A stretch of 64,000 nt of DNA from Rheum nobile (GCA_027886185.1 WOAB01000760.1:1-64000), one strand, 5' to 3'; positions 24,729-37,098 are shown, counted from the first letter of the stretch. The notes: a model not told the origin generated them from the sequence alone. Numbers and translations are program-made.

Positions 24729-27155
24729 CTACATAAGACTTAGGAAATAATCAAACCACTCCCGTCGAATTTCATCAACATCTTCATTTGTGTAGGAAGA
24801 TCGGTCATCATACCACTATAAATATATACAACATGATATTTAGTTAGAGTAAACCTTATTTATCAAAGACAAACAATTACAGATTAAAAAAGCCTTACAT
24901 TGATGGGAATTACAGAACAATTTTTTTGGTAAAGTATAAGATCTTTCATAAACTTCAAAACATAGTATCCACAATCAATCGCATTCTTCTGACGAGGACA
25001 CTGTAAGTCATACACAAATAATTGTATAAGATTGGAAAATGTATCGAAAGAATGATGTATTCATACATGTAACACTTTAATTAGGAAATTCTAACTCAAC
25101 TACAAACAAGTTTAGAAAATTAGTAAATTTACCTTAACTTTATGCCACAAAGTTTCTTTTCGTGGTGTTTTCCTACCCAACTTGGCATATTTCAATTTAT
25201 AGCTCCTGTTTACAACAGACGCAATTACTTCTATAAGGAATAATGCAAGAATCATACTCGACATATCAAACAAATACTTACAATGTAACCAATGACTCCG
25301 CATCCTTCTCAATTTTTCCAAGTTGTGAATCAACCCAATAAGCATGACCTAGTTGAGGATTCATCAATATCAACACCCAATGATACCTAAAAATATATGA
25401 TCATTTAATTTAACTGACAAAAGTTATAAAAAAATATAAGGGCTGGTTACCTAAAATGGTAGGGTGCCACAAATATCTTATTCTTAACATCTCCTTCCAT
25501 AGACTTTGCAATGTAAGTAACCCTTTGTTCAATGCTTTGAGCCAATGGAGAAATTTGAGTAGGACAAAGAAATTTGATCATGTCATTGACACCTTTGCAA
25601 TGATTGTCAAATAAATATCTACAAGAAATATGAACATGTTTATACATTTGAAACAATTGACAAAAACATAATGAAAAACAAGATAATATTGCTACTAACC
25701 TGATATATAATAACATATGAGTAATTCCAATCTCTTTCCTATCAAGCCATCTTTGAATCTCCTCCTTCCCAATTTCAATCCCCGGATGGTCATAATGAAA
25801 ACTTCATCATGAAGTTTGATTTTCCGCAGCGCATTTCCACTAAAATCATCTAATATCCATTCATATTTTTCCAATGAACTCGGTTCTGATTCAGCTTCAC
25901 CCGGCCCAATGACAGATTCATAAGTAAGTGACTTTCCCTTGCTCTTTTCTTTCATTATTATATTCTTTTCAGGTTGTTCCAGATCCTTGTGCATCATAAA
26001 CTTCTGACGGTGTGCATCATAAACTTCAATGCCCATTGTCCACATGTCTTTCAAATCATCAATAAGAGGTGCCAAATACACATCAATATCATTTCCCGGT
26101 TGCTTCGGCCCAGAAATCAGCAAAGACAACATCATATACTTGCGCTTCATGCATAACCATGGAGGCATATTATACATCACTAAGACCACCGGCCATGTGC
26201 TATGACTTGTACTCATATTCCCAAAAGGGTTCATGCCATCAGTGGAGAGTGCAAGACGAAGGTTTCTTTCCTCATCAGCAAATTGAGGATGCAATCTATC
26301 AATTGTTTGCCATTGTAAAGCATCAGCTGGATGTCGAATTTTACCATCTTTGATCCTCCCATCTGCATGCCAAGTCAGTTTTTTTGCATCATCAGGATTA
26401 CCGAAGAGACGCCAAAATCTAGGCCTTATCGGAAAATACCAGAGCACCTTAGCAGGAGATCCATTCTCCTTGTATCTCGGTTCACCACAATAAGGATTTG
26501 AACAGTTTTGCAATGATTCATATTCCTTTCTGTACAAGCAGCAATCATTTGGACAAGCATGTATCTTCTCATATTCCATCCCCACTGAGCAGAAAAGTTT
26601 TTTGGCCTCGTATGTACTACTAGGAAGACAATTGTCCACTGGAAGAATTTCTGTAAGTAGCTTAAGTAATGTTGAAAAACTCTTATCAGACCACCCATTA
26701 CCGACTTTCAAATTATACAACTTCAGCACAACTATAATTTTCGAGAACTTGGAGCAAGCAACATATAAGGGCTTTTTTGCATCATTCACAAAATTCTCAA
26801 ACATATCAGGACGGTCAATAAGAATCTGCTCAACATCACATATCATATCATCTATTCGATCATCTTCACAAATGTCAAAGTTCTGAAATTCCTGAGGGTT
26901 AGAACTAGCGGACTGAATTGGTGTTTTCTCCCCATGCCACATCCATACTTTATAGTCAATGTTAATGCCATCACAAATAAGATGCTCTCTAATAACACTA
27001 ACCTTGTATCTCCTTGAAAAATCACAATCGTTACACGGACAAATAATTTTAGCAGGATCAGCCCCATGATCAAGAGCAAATTTAATAAACAACTCAACCC
27101 CTTCAACATATTGAACTGAATTACGACTTGCTCTCATCCATGAATTATCCACCAT
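24729..27155 (-). pseudogene. CACTA TNPD-Ulp1 gene, copy A (frameshifted)
   Basis: Six exons: 27155-25700, 25618-25451, 25386-25282, 25205-25133, 25000-24899 and 24815-24729. Residues ~1-75 form the transposase-associated domain (MVDNSWMRASRNSVQYVEGV, then C-x-C-x(3)-C in IICPCNDCDF). Residues ~155-383 match the En/Spm Transposase_21 family (CPNDCCLYRKEY, CGEPRYKENG, STDGMNPFGNMSTSHSTWPV). At VYDAHR the frame jumps to an unrelated linker, and the later exons give an Ulp1-like C48 protease: YHWVLILMNPQ (His), WVDSQLG (Asp), CPRQKNAIDCGYYV (Gln, Cys), ending FLSLM. Near 25800 one A is missing relative to copy B, shifting the frame before the protease part. The jump implies an internal deletion of the catalytic core. 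Confidence 0.88.
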
Positions 27156-28199
27156 TCTCTATAAGTTGAAAAAGATTAACAAAGTTTTAAGTTCTAAGTT
27201 ATCTCCAAATACTAATCAGAACAAAGCAATTCTACTCTAGTGACTATTTCACTCCAACAAACGCATCAACAAACGCATCAACAAAATCAGTAAAATCTGT
27301 GTGGCCATTGCTTTGCACAAAATCCCTAAATTGCCAAATCGACATCAGCACAAGTAAAAAATCACAAGATTACATAGAGAGAAATACCTCGGCACAAGTG
27401 TGGAGCATACGGCGAACAAAACCCCAAATTGCTAGAAGAATAGTTTCGTATGAACCCTAAACAAGAAAAAATGAAATTAGTGAGGATGAACAAACAAACT
27501 AAGCAAAATTGAGAGTTGTACAACAATATCAAACTTCACAAAATTTAACAAAAAATTAGGCCTGAAATTTTAGGCCTGAAATCCCCAAAATTTAACAACC
27601 CAGAAATTTACGGATTAAAATACCCAAAATTTCCCTATTCACTATCATCTTCACGAATTTCACGAACTCACACTAAAATTTCCCAGAATTTCATGAACTC
27701 ACACACTAAAATACCCAAAATTTTATGGATTCTGCAAGGCCATTTCGCCTCTCCCTGTTCACTATCATCTTCACGAACTCACTTAATTTAACAACCCACT
27801 CGAAAATCTCACGCAGGAAAACAGGGAGAGGAAAAGAAAAGCTTACGGATTCTGCAAGTTGGTGGCGGCATCGAAACAGAGAGCGGCGAAGTGGTGGCGG
27901 CGTCAATGTTGGTGGCGGCGTCGCATATCACAGGCGGGGACAACAATGGCAGCCACCCCCCGATCGATTTTAGGGTTTGGCCTAAAGTGCGCGCACTGGG
28001 AAGGAGGCTCTGTGAAGAAGACTCTGTGAAGTCGACGGAAGGAAGGAGACGGAAGGAAGGAGACGGAAGGAGGAGATGTGTAGTCCGGGAATGAGGCTCG
28101 ATCTGTGAAGTTGGAAATGGCCAAGGAAGGAGACGGGATGTGTAATCTGAAAGAAATGAAGAAGGAAGGAGACGCGCGGGATAGCTAATGCTGTGTTAA
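27156..28199. other. 5' leader and promoter side of CACTA copy A
   Basis: No coding beyond the gene start. AT-rich with phrases such as 'cgaactcacac' and 'aaaattt' repeated, then a GC-rich patch at 27840-28020 ('ggtggcggcgtc' twice) followed by 'acggaaggaaggag' repeats. It probably holds the minus-strand promoter and an untranslated first exon; no TATA box can be named with confidence. Confidence 0.5.
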
Positions 28200-28519
28200 G
28201 TCGGGGACCGGGCTGAACATGCTTTTACCACAAAATAGCCCGGATAAAATAGCCCGGATGTATTTTAACCGGCTTATTTTAATGTGGGTTAATATAGAAC
28301 ACGACAAAATAGCCCGGATATTCCCAAATAAAACACGCCCGGGCTATTAAATTTTGACTCCTTTAAATAAAATCTATTTTTAACCCGGGCTTCCCTACAA
28401 CAGTCCGGGCTAATATGTTATATTTCTTAAATAGCTCGACTTCTTCTGATGTATCAGGACTTTATATCACGGATATTTAGGATCCGGGCTAAATAATCAC
28501 GGGCTAAAAAGCATTTTTT
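28200..28519. repeat. Right subterminal repeat region of CACTA copy A
   Basis: At least six AGCCCGG/CCGGGCT motifs in 320 bp, in both orientations and less regular than at the left end. Confidence 0.85.
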
Positions 28520-29530
28520 GTAGTAGGGGTAGTTCAGAGTTTTAAATTTGGATTTAGTTTTGAAAATTTGGGTTTGGTTTACACGCATCAGAGGTCGAAG
28601 TCTAAATCCACCTCCTAGGAAGGGTTGCCTAAACTTCGAACCAACTATCATATGCATGTGTTTTAGTTATTTTCATGCATCACCGAAATGACTTAAACCC
28701 ACCTTCTAGGAAGGGTTGCTCAAATCACTTCGACTATCATTTGCATGTAAAGTATATTTTGTATTTTTTTTTGAGATCGCGATTGAACTCGGAGAGCATT
28801 TGCTTTGTGTCGAGTTTCCTACGTACCCTAATAAAAGGGATCAAATCACACGTAGTTCTAACATAGAACCGATTTAGTTTGGTTTGATTTAATTTGAGAT
28901 TTGCGACTGTACTCGATGTGTATTTCAATTTGATATCTAGTTCCTACATAGCCCTTAGAGGCGTCAAGTCTTCACGTAGTTCTAACAAGAACATTTTTTT
29001 AGTTTTAATTTCATGTTTGTTTGAAATTTGATTTGAATGTTGGTGTGACTGAATCCGATACCCATTTGGGTTTGATATCAAATTTCCTACGTATCCGTTT
29101 AATACAGAATCAAGTCCACGTAGTTCTTGAAAGAACATTTTTAATTTTGATTTCAAGTTTTGGATGAAATTTTAATTGTGACTGAATCCGATATATATTT
29201 GAATTTGATATCGAATTTCCTACGTATCCGTTTAGTACGGAATCAAGTCTACGTAGTTCTTTAGACATTTTGTTTATGTTTTTGACTTTTGAAAGTCAAT
29301 TTAGTTTTGAGATTGAACTCAATAATATCTGTATCAAGTTTCCTACGTAGCTCATAAAAGAGCATCAAATCAAACGTAGTTCTGGAAGAACCACTTGATT
29401 TATGTTATTGACTTTATCTTTTATTTGAAAGTCAATTTTAGGTTTGAGATTGAACTCGATAATATTTGTATCAAGTTTCCTACGTAGTTCATAAAAGAGC
29501 ATCAAATCAGACGTAGTTCTGAAAAGAACA

Positions 29531-30129
29531 TTTTTTTTAATGAGTTAGATTTAGTTAACTCGTACAAGTGACCACTTAATTGACTAATCATATGTTGGAT
29601 TTTATACCCTCCACGGTCTTAGTTTCTTTTTACATTTGTAAATGTACTGCTCGTGGTCATCTGTTACAAAATACATAGTTTGTAAAGACAATTGGTGATG
29701 TATCAAGCTATCTGCCACGAAACCCACCAGTCTTCATTGATTTAATACGCTTAAAAGACTAAACTTTTCGTAATCCCAAAGTTAAACGGAACAAGTGCAG
29801 TAGTCTTCGTTATCCAGATCCTTGAAAGGGGTGATATATATAAGTGACCACTTTACCGGTTTTGAAACTATTGTCTAGGCCAAGTTAAACTCTATCATGC
29901 AAAATTTTCATGATTGTAGCCGTTCAGTAGGTGCTCAATATGTGGGCAACCTTGTTTATGTTGGCACAATACTTTATAGAGACAAAAAGAGTCAAAATTG
30001 GCTTAGTAAGTCATAACCCATGTAGATGGAAGACCTGTGAAGACCGGACATGGCTTAGTTCATGGACAACTCTTATATATAGTTGTCATCTTTTTTTTTT
30101 TACCAAACGAACCCATTTCGGTATAGAGT
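29531..30129. other. Unassigned region, possible Copia LTR remnant
   Basis: Begins near 'tgttggattttataccctcc' (29593), which resembles a Copia-type LTR start. No second copy, PBS or TSD was found. No coding sequence recognised. Confidence 0.3.
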
Positions 30130-30440
30130 TTGGATGTATTTAAACCCTCTCAACTATGAGGTTAAGTGTAGTGTTTGGATCCGTTTGAATCCTCGCAATT
30201 ATGGGATTTTATGTGCAGTGTTTGGATCCGTTTGAATCCTCACACTTATGAGATTTTATCTGTAGTGTTTGGATCCGTTTGAATCCTCACACTTATGAGA
30301 TTTTACGTGTAGTGTTTGGATCCGTTTGAATCCTCACACTTACGAGATTTTTGTGTGGTGCCTAGATCCGTTTGAATCTTGACCACGACGATTTTATATG
30401 TAGCATTTGGATCCGTTTGAATCTTTACAGCTTTGGGACT
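30130..30440. repeat. 47-bp tandem repeat, about six units
   Basis: Units of GTGTTTGGATCCGTTTGAAT followed by 'cctcacacttatgagatttt'. Outer units are more diverged, as expected when arrays evolve by unequal exchange. A shorter 'tgtagtggcgaaattatgcattt' duplication follows at 30445-30510. Confidence 0.88.
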
Positions 30441-31672
30441 TCTTGTAGTGGCGAAATTATACATTTTGAGTCAACTACGGGTCTTCATGTAGCGGCGAAA
30501 TTATGCATTTCGAGCCAATTACGGATCTTTCTTTATCTTGCTCAAATTAAGACAAACACAAAAAATATGTTAGCAAATTTACAGGCTTAAGAAAGTTTAC
30601 CACGGCTTGTTTTATCACTTGAGCAACCTATATGTGGTTTTATAACTCTCGGCCTTTTTTTGTTGAGCTTGCCTCTCTGCTTTCTTTTTTGTCTTTGAGC
30701 TTCTGTTGTTTTAGGAAAATCAAGGATCCCCGTTTCTCTTTGCCTTGTACGTATATATGGACAGTGGGAATTCCAAGACAAGCCTTTAATTGCCATCTAC
30801 TTTATTAGCCTTTACACTGGACTAAACGTACAATTTAAAGACCTTGATTTGCACCGTTACAAAATTTGGCCAATGTAACGTGAAGCTATTGAAAAGGTTT
30901 CATGGTAATTAAATGTTATATATATATATATTTATCCCAATTTGGCCTAAGTACCAACCGAATAAACATTATATAAATTTGCTTTAAGCTTTTCATATAT
31001 ATTTATCCAAAGAGGTGTTAGTTTACACCACCGCAACTGGAACTTGTCAAAACGGCCTAGTGCACATTACTCGAATAAATATATTGTTATATTATTAGAT
31101 GTTAATAATATAGCATTGGCTCAAAAGTCACGTACAACCTCAATTGTTTTAGTTGACACAAATCTTAGAGCCAACGTATTTTGGACTAGTATACGTTTGT
31201 TGATTTTAAAATCAACCTTATATATACTTTGCCGATTAATTATGAGTTGATCATATGCATGAAAAATTTATCCGTCAACAGTTGCTTCCCGAACATTGTG
31301 CGTGTGAAACATTGAACACGTGCAAGGTTCGAGATTATAAGACTTAATAGGAATTTGAAAACTTGTTCCTATGAAACATAAGCCACATGCTCAAAGTTGT
31401 GTAGTCGACATATGTTTGCGACTACCAATAATGTTATGGGATATGGGTATATGGATATTTGAGATTTTTTTTGAACTTGGTATATGCTTTTGACTGTGAG
31501 GCCTTAGGTCGTATTTGACATTGACTTTTGGCCATTTTGGTCATTTTTTGTAGACAAGAAATTGGCTTTGGGGCTTAATGCCGTGGATGTCAATTTTTCG
31601 ACTACCTTTGTGGTAAAATTTTGAGGATATACCCATGCTGTGTGAAAAAATTTGAGTTTTGGGGACTTTTAG
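30441..31672. other. Intergenic region, no gene recognised
   Basis: AT-rich text. The longer open frames (30587-30796 minus, 31044-31250 plus) have no recognisable domain and no repeat partner. The right border is set by the TGATAAGC start of the Athila-like LTR at 31673. Confidence 0.45.
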
Positions 31673-31766
31673 TGATAAGCACTATTTTGTAAGGCTTGAC
31701 TAAGAGTTATTAGAGGGTTTTATTGGTGCCATTCGGGTAGATTTAGACACATTCTTATACATGGCG

Positions 31767-33069
31767 TGATAGCTAACTTTCAGTCGTGCGCGCTATCAAA
31801 GTAATCCTAATATGCAACTAGAGTATAACATGCAAGTAAGATGTCGAACCCAAGGGAATCAACACGTCAATTTCTATGTAATTACTAATTTATCAACTTT
31901 AAAGAACAAATGGGGGGAGATTGGTTTTCTACTAAGACTACACAAATGAAATGACACCAAAATCAAACTTAAGAAAATAAGAAGAAAGGGGGTTCCACCT
32001 AGCAAGTTTCCACACAACAGTTAACCAAGTTGATCATTGATTCCTCTCATGTTCATATTGATCCTATGGATTGTTCCAATTCTGATCTTGTTTATATTAA
32101 CAAGCCAACCGGTCTTGTTAACACTTACTAATTGATAACCTAGAAGACCTTCTAAGTTGGTTCAATCAATAGCATAAAGCGTAAGATTAACGGATTGCAA
32201 ACAAAGACTTAACACCGCAAGTATGTCATGCAAATCAATTTCCTTTTCACAATTGAACTCAATTTACCAATTTCATGCAATTGTGATTGCTACCTATAAT
32301 TAGGGATTCCACCGTCTATCCCAAATCTAGCACCTAAATTACTATAGATTTAAACTAGGTGATCAATCTAGCCAAATAGATAGTAATAGAAATATGCTCA
32401 AGGAAATCAATACCAAATCCAAAGGGATGAACAAGAGAAATGAACCTTACAACCAGATTAGCTGTGTGCTTCCACGCTAGGCAAAATCCGAAATTAGTTC
32501 TGGTTCATGTTCTTCACACACAAATCAAATCCAAAAGAGACAAGACAAACTAAGTGTTCTTGAGAGGAAAGAAAGGGAAAAAACTGTCAAGAGGCTAGGT
32601 CTGAACGTCCCAAAAACCCTAATCCGAGCCCCTTAAATACCTATTAATTAAGCAAAACGAAACAGCCAAGCAGAACAAGAAAATCGGAAGCTGTTCAGTC
32701 GCGCAGCAAAACCGCGACCAACCGCGATCGCGGGGGATCGCGGTTTGTGCTCCCCAAGGTTCTGCTGGAAATCTGTTAACCACGATCGCGGGGGATCGCG
32801 GTTTGTGCATCAACAACTTTTGTCTTTTGATCACCAGCTCTCCTATATGGCTTCGGGCTCCGTCTTCAACTCGTAAGTGCTTCCAAAAACATCCACAATG
32901 CAGCTCCGCACCTCAAACACCAACTTACCTCCAAAGCTCTGTAAATCCTATGATTTAACCACTTCTCACCTTTTCTCCGGATTACAGAAATATCCCATAA
33001 ATCAAATCCAAATCTCCTCAATAATATGCTAATAACTACTAGTTGCGCTATGTAAAATACCGCTTATCA
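31767..33069 (-). repeat. LTR of element E (3' in element sense)
   Basis: TGATAAGC...GCTATCA on the minus strand. TATA-type box TATTTAA at 32639-32633 on the minus strand; a CGCGATCGCGG cluster at 32709-32795 lies 70-156 bp upstream of it. Confidence 0.93.
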
Positions 33070-34272
33070 AATTCCCCCATACTTAAACCTTGCTCGTCCT
33101 CGAGTAAGCTAAAAGAAAACTCACTCCTCCAATCAGCACACATGTTTCAGAAAGTATAAGAAAAAATGATACTAGCAATTACAAGACTAAACACTTCGCC
33201 TCCCAACAACCAAATATGAGTAATGCATTATAATCTAATCCTAGCTCCTATCTAGCTCCTTATCGCTCCATGAGTGATCCTACCCGATCTCCTTATAACA
33301 CCACTTCTTATGACGCCAACGCCAGAATGATCCTAAAAATTCACTCTTTTTTTTCTTTGCACTCATTCTGCCTAGGCGCCCTTTCGGGTTTTCACCTAGC
33401 CACTCATTTCATTTTGCTAGATATCTCACATATTGCTCACATCACTCAAGTCCATTTTTGCACCAACCTAAAGTCGGTCGGACTACCTGCTTTTTACCTG
33501 AACTGCCCTTTTGGGTTTTCAGCTCATCCCAGGATTTTGGTTGCCTTTTTCTCATATTTTTGGCTTTTTCTATTTCAAAATTTTCAAAAATTTATACAAA
33601 TGCCATACACAAATATACAACACCCTAAAACATGTGAATACATTCTCTCCCCCATACTTAAACATTGCATTGTCCGCAATGTAATGAAAGACAAAGTAGA
33701 ATCACGGGGAAAGAGAAAACAGAAGACTCACATACAAGACCGGATGGCCTCTCTCCAATGAAGCACAAGGTGTGGTAGAAGTGGGATGAGCAACAATGAT
33801 GATCCAATAATGCACAGCTCATCCAAGACAAGGGGTAACATAGAAGAACTCCGAAATATAGATCCACAAAAGAAGATAATGAATGACGAATACAACAAAT
33901 CGCCAACTCCCTAAAGGTTTCTGAGCACATACCTGTGATCGCAGTTTGCAACCTACAATCACATGCTCGTCTTCTGGGAACCTACTGAAAGAGGACCTCG
34001 GATTTTTATTTTTATTTATTTTTATTTTTTTTGAAAGGGAAGGAACTTACAGTAGAAAAACCGCGACCGGCCGCGATCGCGTGAGGTCGCGGTTTTGGCT
34101 GCAGATTGCAGCTGAACCTGCGCTTCAGGCATCCTTCCCTAACCACAAACACACTAAAATGGCAGTTAAAATGAACAAAAATATTCAAAAAGAATTAAAG
34201 CATCACAAACCTCGGGTTGCCTCCCGAGAAGCGCCTTTTTTAACGTCGTGGCTCGACTCAATGGTGCTCAAT
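33070..34272 (-). other. 3' untranslated part of element E
   Basis: No coding on the minus strand after 34273. Contains a CCGCGATCGCG motif pair at 34060-34100 and the purine tract next to the LTR. The plus-strand open frames here (33270-33761, 33946-34398) are antisense shadows. Confidence 0.6.
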
Positions 34273-37098
34273 TCAAATCTCGGTTTTGGGAACCTCCAAA
34301 CGTGCCTCCTCAAGAATTCCATTGTCGAAGCCCTCATGATACGGCTTCAAACGCTGTCCGTTCACCTTGAAAACCTTGTGCGTCTCCCCATCATATAAAT
34401 CCACCGCTACCAACTTCTCCTCGTGTTCCTTGGAAAGACTATTCGAGATGATGACCGGCAACGATTCCTCTTTCCCAAGAAACACGTACTTGAGATGCTT
34501 GGGCAGCTGCTTCAACTCAACTTCGGGTGCCTGCACAATAGAAGGTAGGAGCTTCTCGCTCGGCACTATTAGTTCCATGGGGTCACTGCCCAAATGAGTA
34601 CGAGAATGCTTACCTTCAGCATTCAAATGAGCCAAGACTAGTTGCATGTTAGTGGACAAAGACAATTTTGCATGTGGATCCACTACATCATTCTCTATAA
34701 TAGATCGTAACTCATCACAACAAGTAATATCAAACACATCTTGAGCTAAGGGCTCAATCACATCAATGGAACACAAGGAATGATCATCAATGGGATGTTT
34801 GATAGCATCATATATGTTGTATTGTACTTTCTCCCCATCAAATTCCATTGTAAGTGTTCCACTATTCACATCAATTTTTGTTTGTGTTGTTTTCATGAAA
34901 GGCCTTCCTAACAGTATAGGTGCCGCATGCTCGTCATGTTCCATATCCAACACACAAAAATCAGCAGGAAATATCAAGTCACCTACCATGACAAGAACAT
35001 CTTCAACTACTCCCTTTGGATACACATTGGACCTATCAGCTAGTTGAACAATAATTCATGTCTCATGCAAGGGTCCTAGTCCTAGGGATTCATACAAGGA
35101 GAAAGGCAAAACATTGATAGATGCACCAAGATCAAGCATAACTCTTTCAATTCTTATATCACCTATCACACATGGAATGCTAAACATGCCTGGATCACCA
35201 CACTTTTTAGGCATTCGCCCTTGAAACACCGCAGACACATGCTCACTCACTTTGACCTTTTGTTTCCCTTTCAATTTTTGATTCCTTTTAATAGTGCAGA
35301 TTTCTTTCAAGAACTTAGCAAACCTAGGAATACTCTTAACCAGTTTATGCAATGGAATGTTTACCTCACACTTACTGAAGGTCTCGAATATCTCCCTGTC
35401 ATTCTCCGGTCTTCTAGTCTCCTTCAACGCCTCAGGGAAAGGAGGGACCGACTTCTGAGAGAATAGGGGTGGGAAGCTCGGACGGATATAATCATCAAGA
35501 GGATCCTGGTCCAAAACGCGAGTGGTCGCGAGTGGCGGCGATCGCGGTTTTTGAGTTGAATTTTCTGGAATGTCTGGAGTATAACCGCGGGTGGCCGCGG
35601 GTGACGGCGATCGCATTTTTTCTTGCAAACTTTCGTCCAAATCTCCTGCAGAATCCAGTGGGCTTTCACAGTCAAAACCTCGATCGCGGGAGGTCGCGGT
35701 GGATCGCGGTTTCCCAATCTCACATTCCGCAGAAACGTCTTGCAATTTACCCTATTCAGCAATAGGGCTCATATTCAGCTGCTTTCCACTCCTCAAGGTT
35801 ATTGCACTCATATTCCCCCTCGGGTTGACTACCGTTTGTGACGGTAATTTTCCCGAATCTCGAGCCTCTAGATTACTCACAGCTTGAGCAATTTGTGCTA
35901 CTTGTTTCTCAAGATTTTGGAGGGACGACTTAGTTTCAGCGTCTTTCTGCATAACTGTCTGGGCCAAGGACTTGATCATTTCTTCAACTGACATGGATGG
36001 TGTAGGATTGTATGGTGGCCTCGGTTGCTGTTGTTGCAGGAGGTGAGGATTTTGAACATTTTGCTGATTACTCCACCTGAGATTTGGATGATCTCTATAT
36101 CCTGGATTGTAGGTGTTAGAAAATGGATTATATTTTGGTCTTGGTTGCCATCCTCCTACAGCTTTCACCTCAACATTTGACTCTTGAAGCGTTGGGCATA
36201 GATCATTTGGGTGTCCTACTTCAGTACAAATTCCACATGGTCTGGCTTGTGGTGGAGTGCCATTGAGCATAAAGCACTTCATCATTTCCTTCAACTCATT
36301 CACATCGGATTCAATCTTGGACGAAGAACCCACAACCTTGAGACTCTCTCTTTTGCTAAATTGCCTTGAGCCTTCAGATAGCTCCTGAAACATCTCAAAA
36401 GCTTGGGGAGGAGTTTTGTTCAGAATATTACCTCCACAAGCGACATTCACCATTCTACGCTCCTCATCCGAGAGGCCATTGCACAAGTAGAGGATGAGAT
36501 CTTGATCACTGTAACCATGGTATAGGCAACTTGCACATAACCGCTTGAATCTCTCGTAGTACTCATACAAGCTTTCAGAACCTTGTTGTTCAATAGTAGC
36601 AATGGCTCTCTTTAGACTATTCAGCTTTGTGGCCGGGAAGTATTTCTCAAGAAAAGCTTTCTTCATTTCGGCCCATGTCGTGATGCTTCCCGGGGCAAGA
36701 TAGTAAAGCCAATCATTTACAGAATCCTTCAAAGTGAACCCAAACGCTCTCAACATGATGGTGTCAACAGTAACACCCCTTGGCTTCATGCTAGAACATA
36801 CCGCATGAAATTGCGCTAAGTGCTTGTTTGGGTCTTCTCCAGCAAGTCCATGGAAATGAGGTAACTCATGGATCAATCCTGCCTTTAGCTCAAAGTTCAC
36901 TCCTTCAGCTAACTCAGGAATGGTTATAGCCAAAGGCTGTTGCTCCAAGTTCGGGGTAGTTAACTGTCTCAAAGTCCTATCAGCCATCTCCGTTTGGTTC
37001 AGAAGTTCACGGGTTGCTCTTCGGTTCCTTAAAAATGTCCGCTCAATTTCTGGATCACAATCAAGAATGGGAGAATCAGTAGCACGGGTGTGAACCAT
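34273..37098 (-). pseudogene. gag-pro: Athila-like gag-protease of element E fused to a polyprotein tail
   Basis: One frame from 37098 to 34273, broken only by TAG at 35754-35752 and TGA at 35055-35053. Gag domain ~45-260 (HFHGLAGEDPNKHLAQFHAV; TWAEMKKAFLEKYFPATKLN), zinc knuckle CGICTEVGHPNDLC, then linker. Protease: MLDLGASINVLPFSLYESLG, later ILLGRPFMKTTQTKIDVNSG. After the start of the RT region (KYVFLGKEESLPVIIS ... KEHEEKL) the frame jumps to FKVNGQRLKPYHEG, which belongs after integrase. So RT, RNase H and integrase are deleted and the two ends are fused in frame. A helper element would have to supply them. Confidence 0.88.

Larger units (their letters stand above)
23784..28528 (-). 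mobile_element. CACTA (En/Spm) transposon, copy A
   Basis: Left end CACTACTACAAAAAACGC; right end, read inward on the minus strand, CCCTACTACAAAAAATGC. Both sides carry the 3-bp target duplication GTA (23781-23783, 28529-28531). Subterminal regions (23800-24260 and 28200-28510) are dense in TAGCCCGGA/TCCGGGCTA, the kind of short motif to which the element's DNA-binding protein would attach. It encodes one minus-strand gene with a TNPD-type N-terminus joined to an Ulp1-type protease. The central catalytic part of the transposase is missing, so it is not autonomous. Strand is given as that of the gene. Confidence 0.93.
10331..29530 (+). mobile_element. Helitron-like unit, copy A (3' end not located)
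   Basis: Starts TCTACTACTACAATTAAAGT at 10331. The same text starts at 55977 after an unrelated flank (A|TC), so similarity between the copies begins exactly at a Helitron-type 5' TC terminus. Copy A is interrupted by an LTR retrotransposon (10966-19959), then by a tandem duplication, and carries a CACTA element at 23784-28528 in the same site as copy B. Copy A matches copy B at least to 29455. I could not find a hairpin-CTAG 3' end before 31673, so the right limit is a guess. No Rep/helicase coding is seen. Alternative: a segmental duplication that happens to begin at a Helitron end. Confidence 0.6.
23640..29530. repeat. ~130-bp tandem array with TACGTA motifs, split by the CACTA element
   Basis: Units carry 'tttcctacgta' and, 30-40 bp later, 'acgtagttc', separated by a 'gaatcaag' or 'agcatcaaat'-type core. 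Clear copies start near 23747, 28818, 28942, 29085, 29217, 29351 and 29480. The CACTA transposon (23784-28528) interrupts the first. Next to them, 28580-28745 holds a ~95-bp phrase ('cttctaggaagggttgc' ... 'actatcat') in two copies. No protein coding is evident. Confidence 0.8.

Noticed and set aside
31185..31195. CTAGT near 31187 as the missing 3' end of the Helitron-like unit
   Set aside because: No GC-rich hairpin 10-15 bases upstream.
31660..31700. TGATAAGC at 31673 as the end of element E rather than the start of the LTR of element F
   Set aside because: Element E has its own borders with a TGGCG duplication, and the text around E joins into one LTR that leads to the tRNA-Asp primer site at 39736.
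33270..34398. Plus-strand frames of 150-163 residues
   Set aside because: Antisense to the 3' part of element E; no domain and no splice structure.
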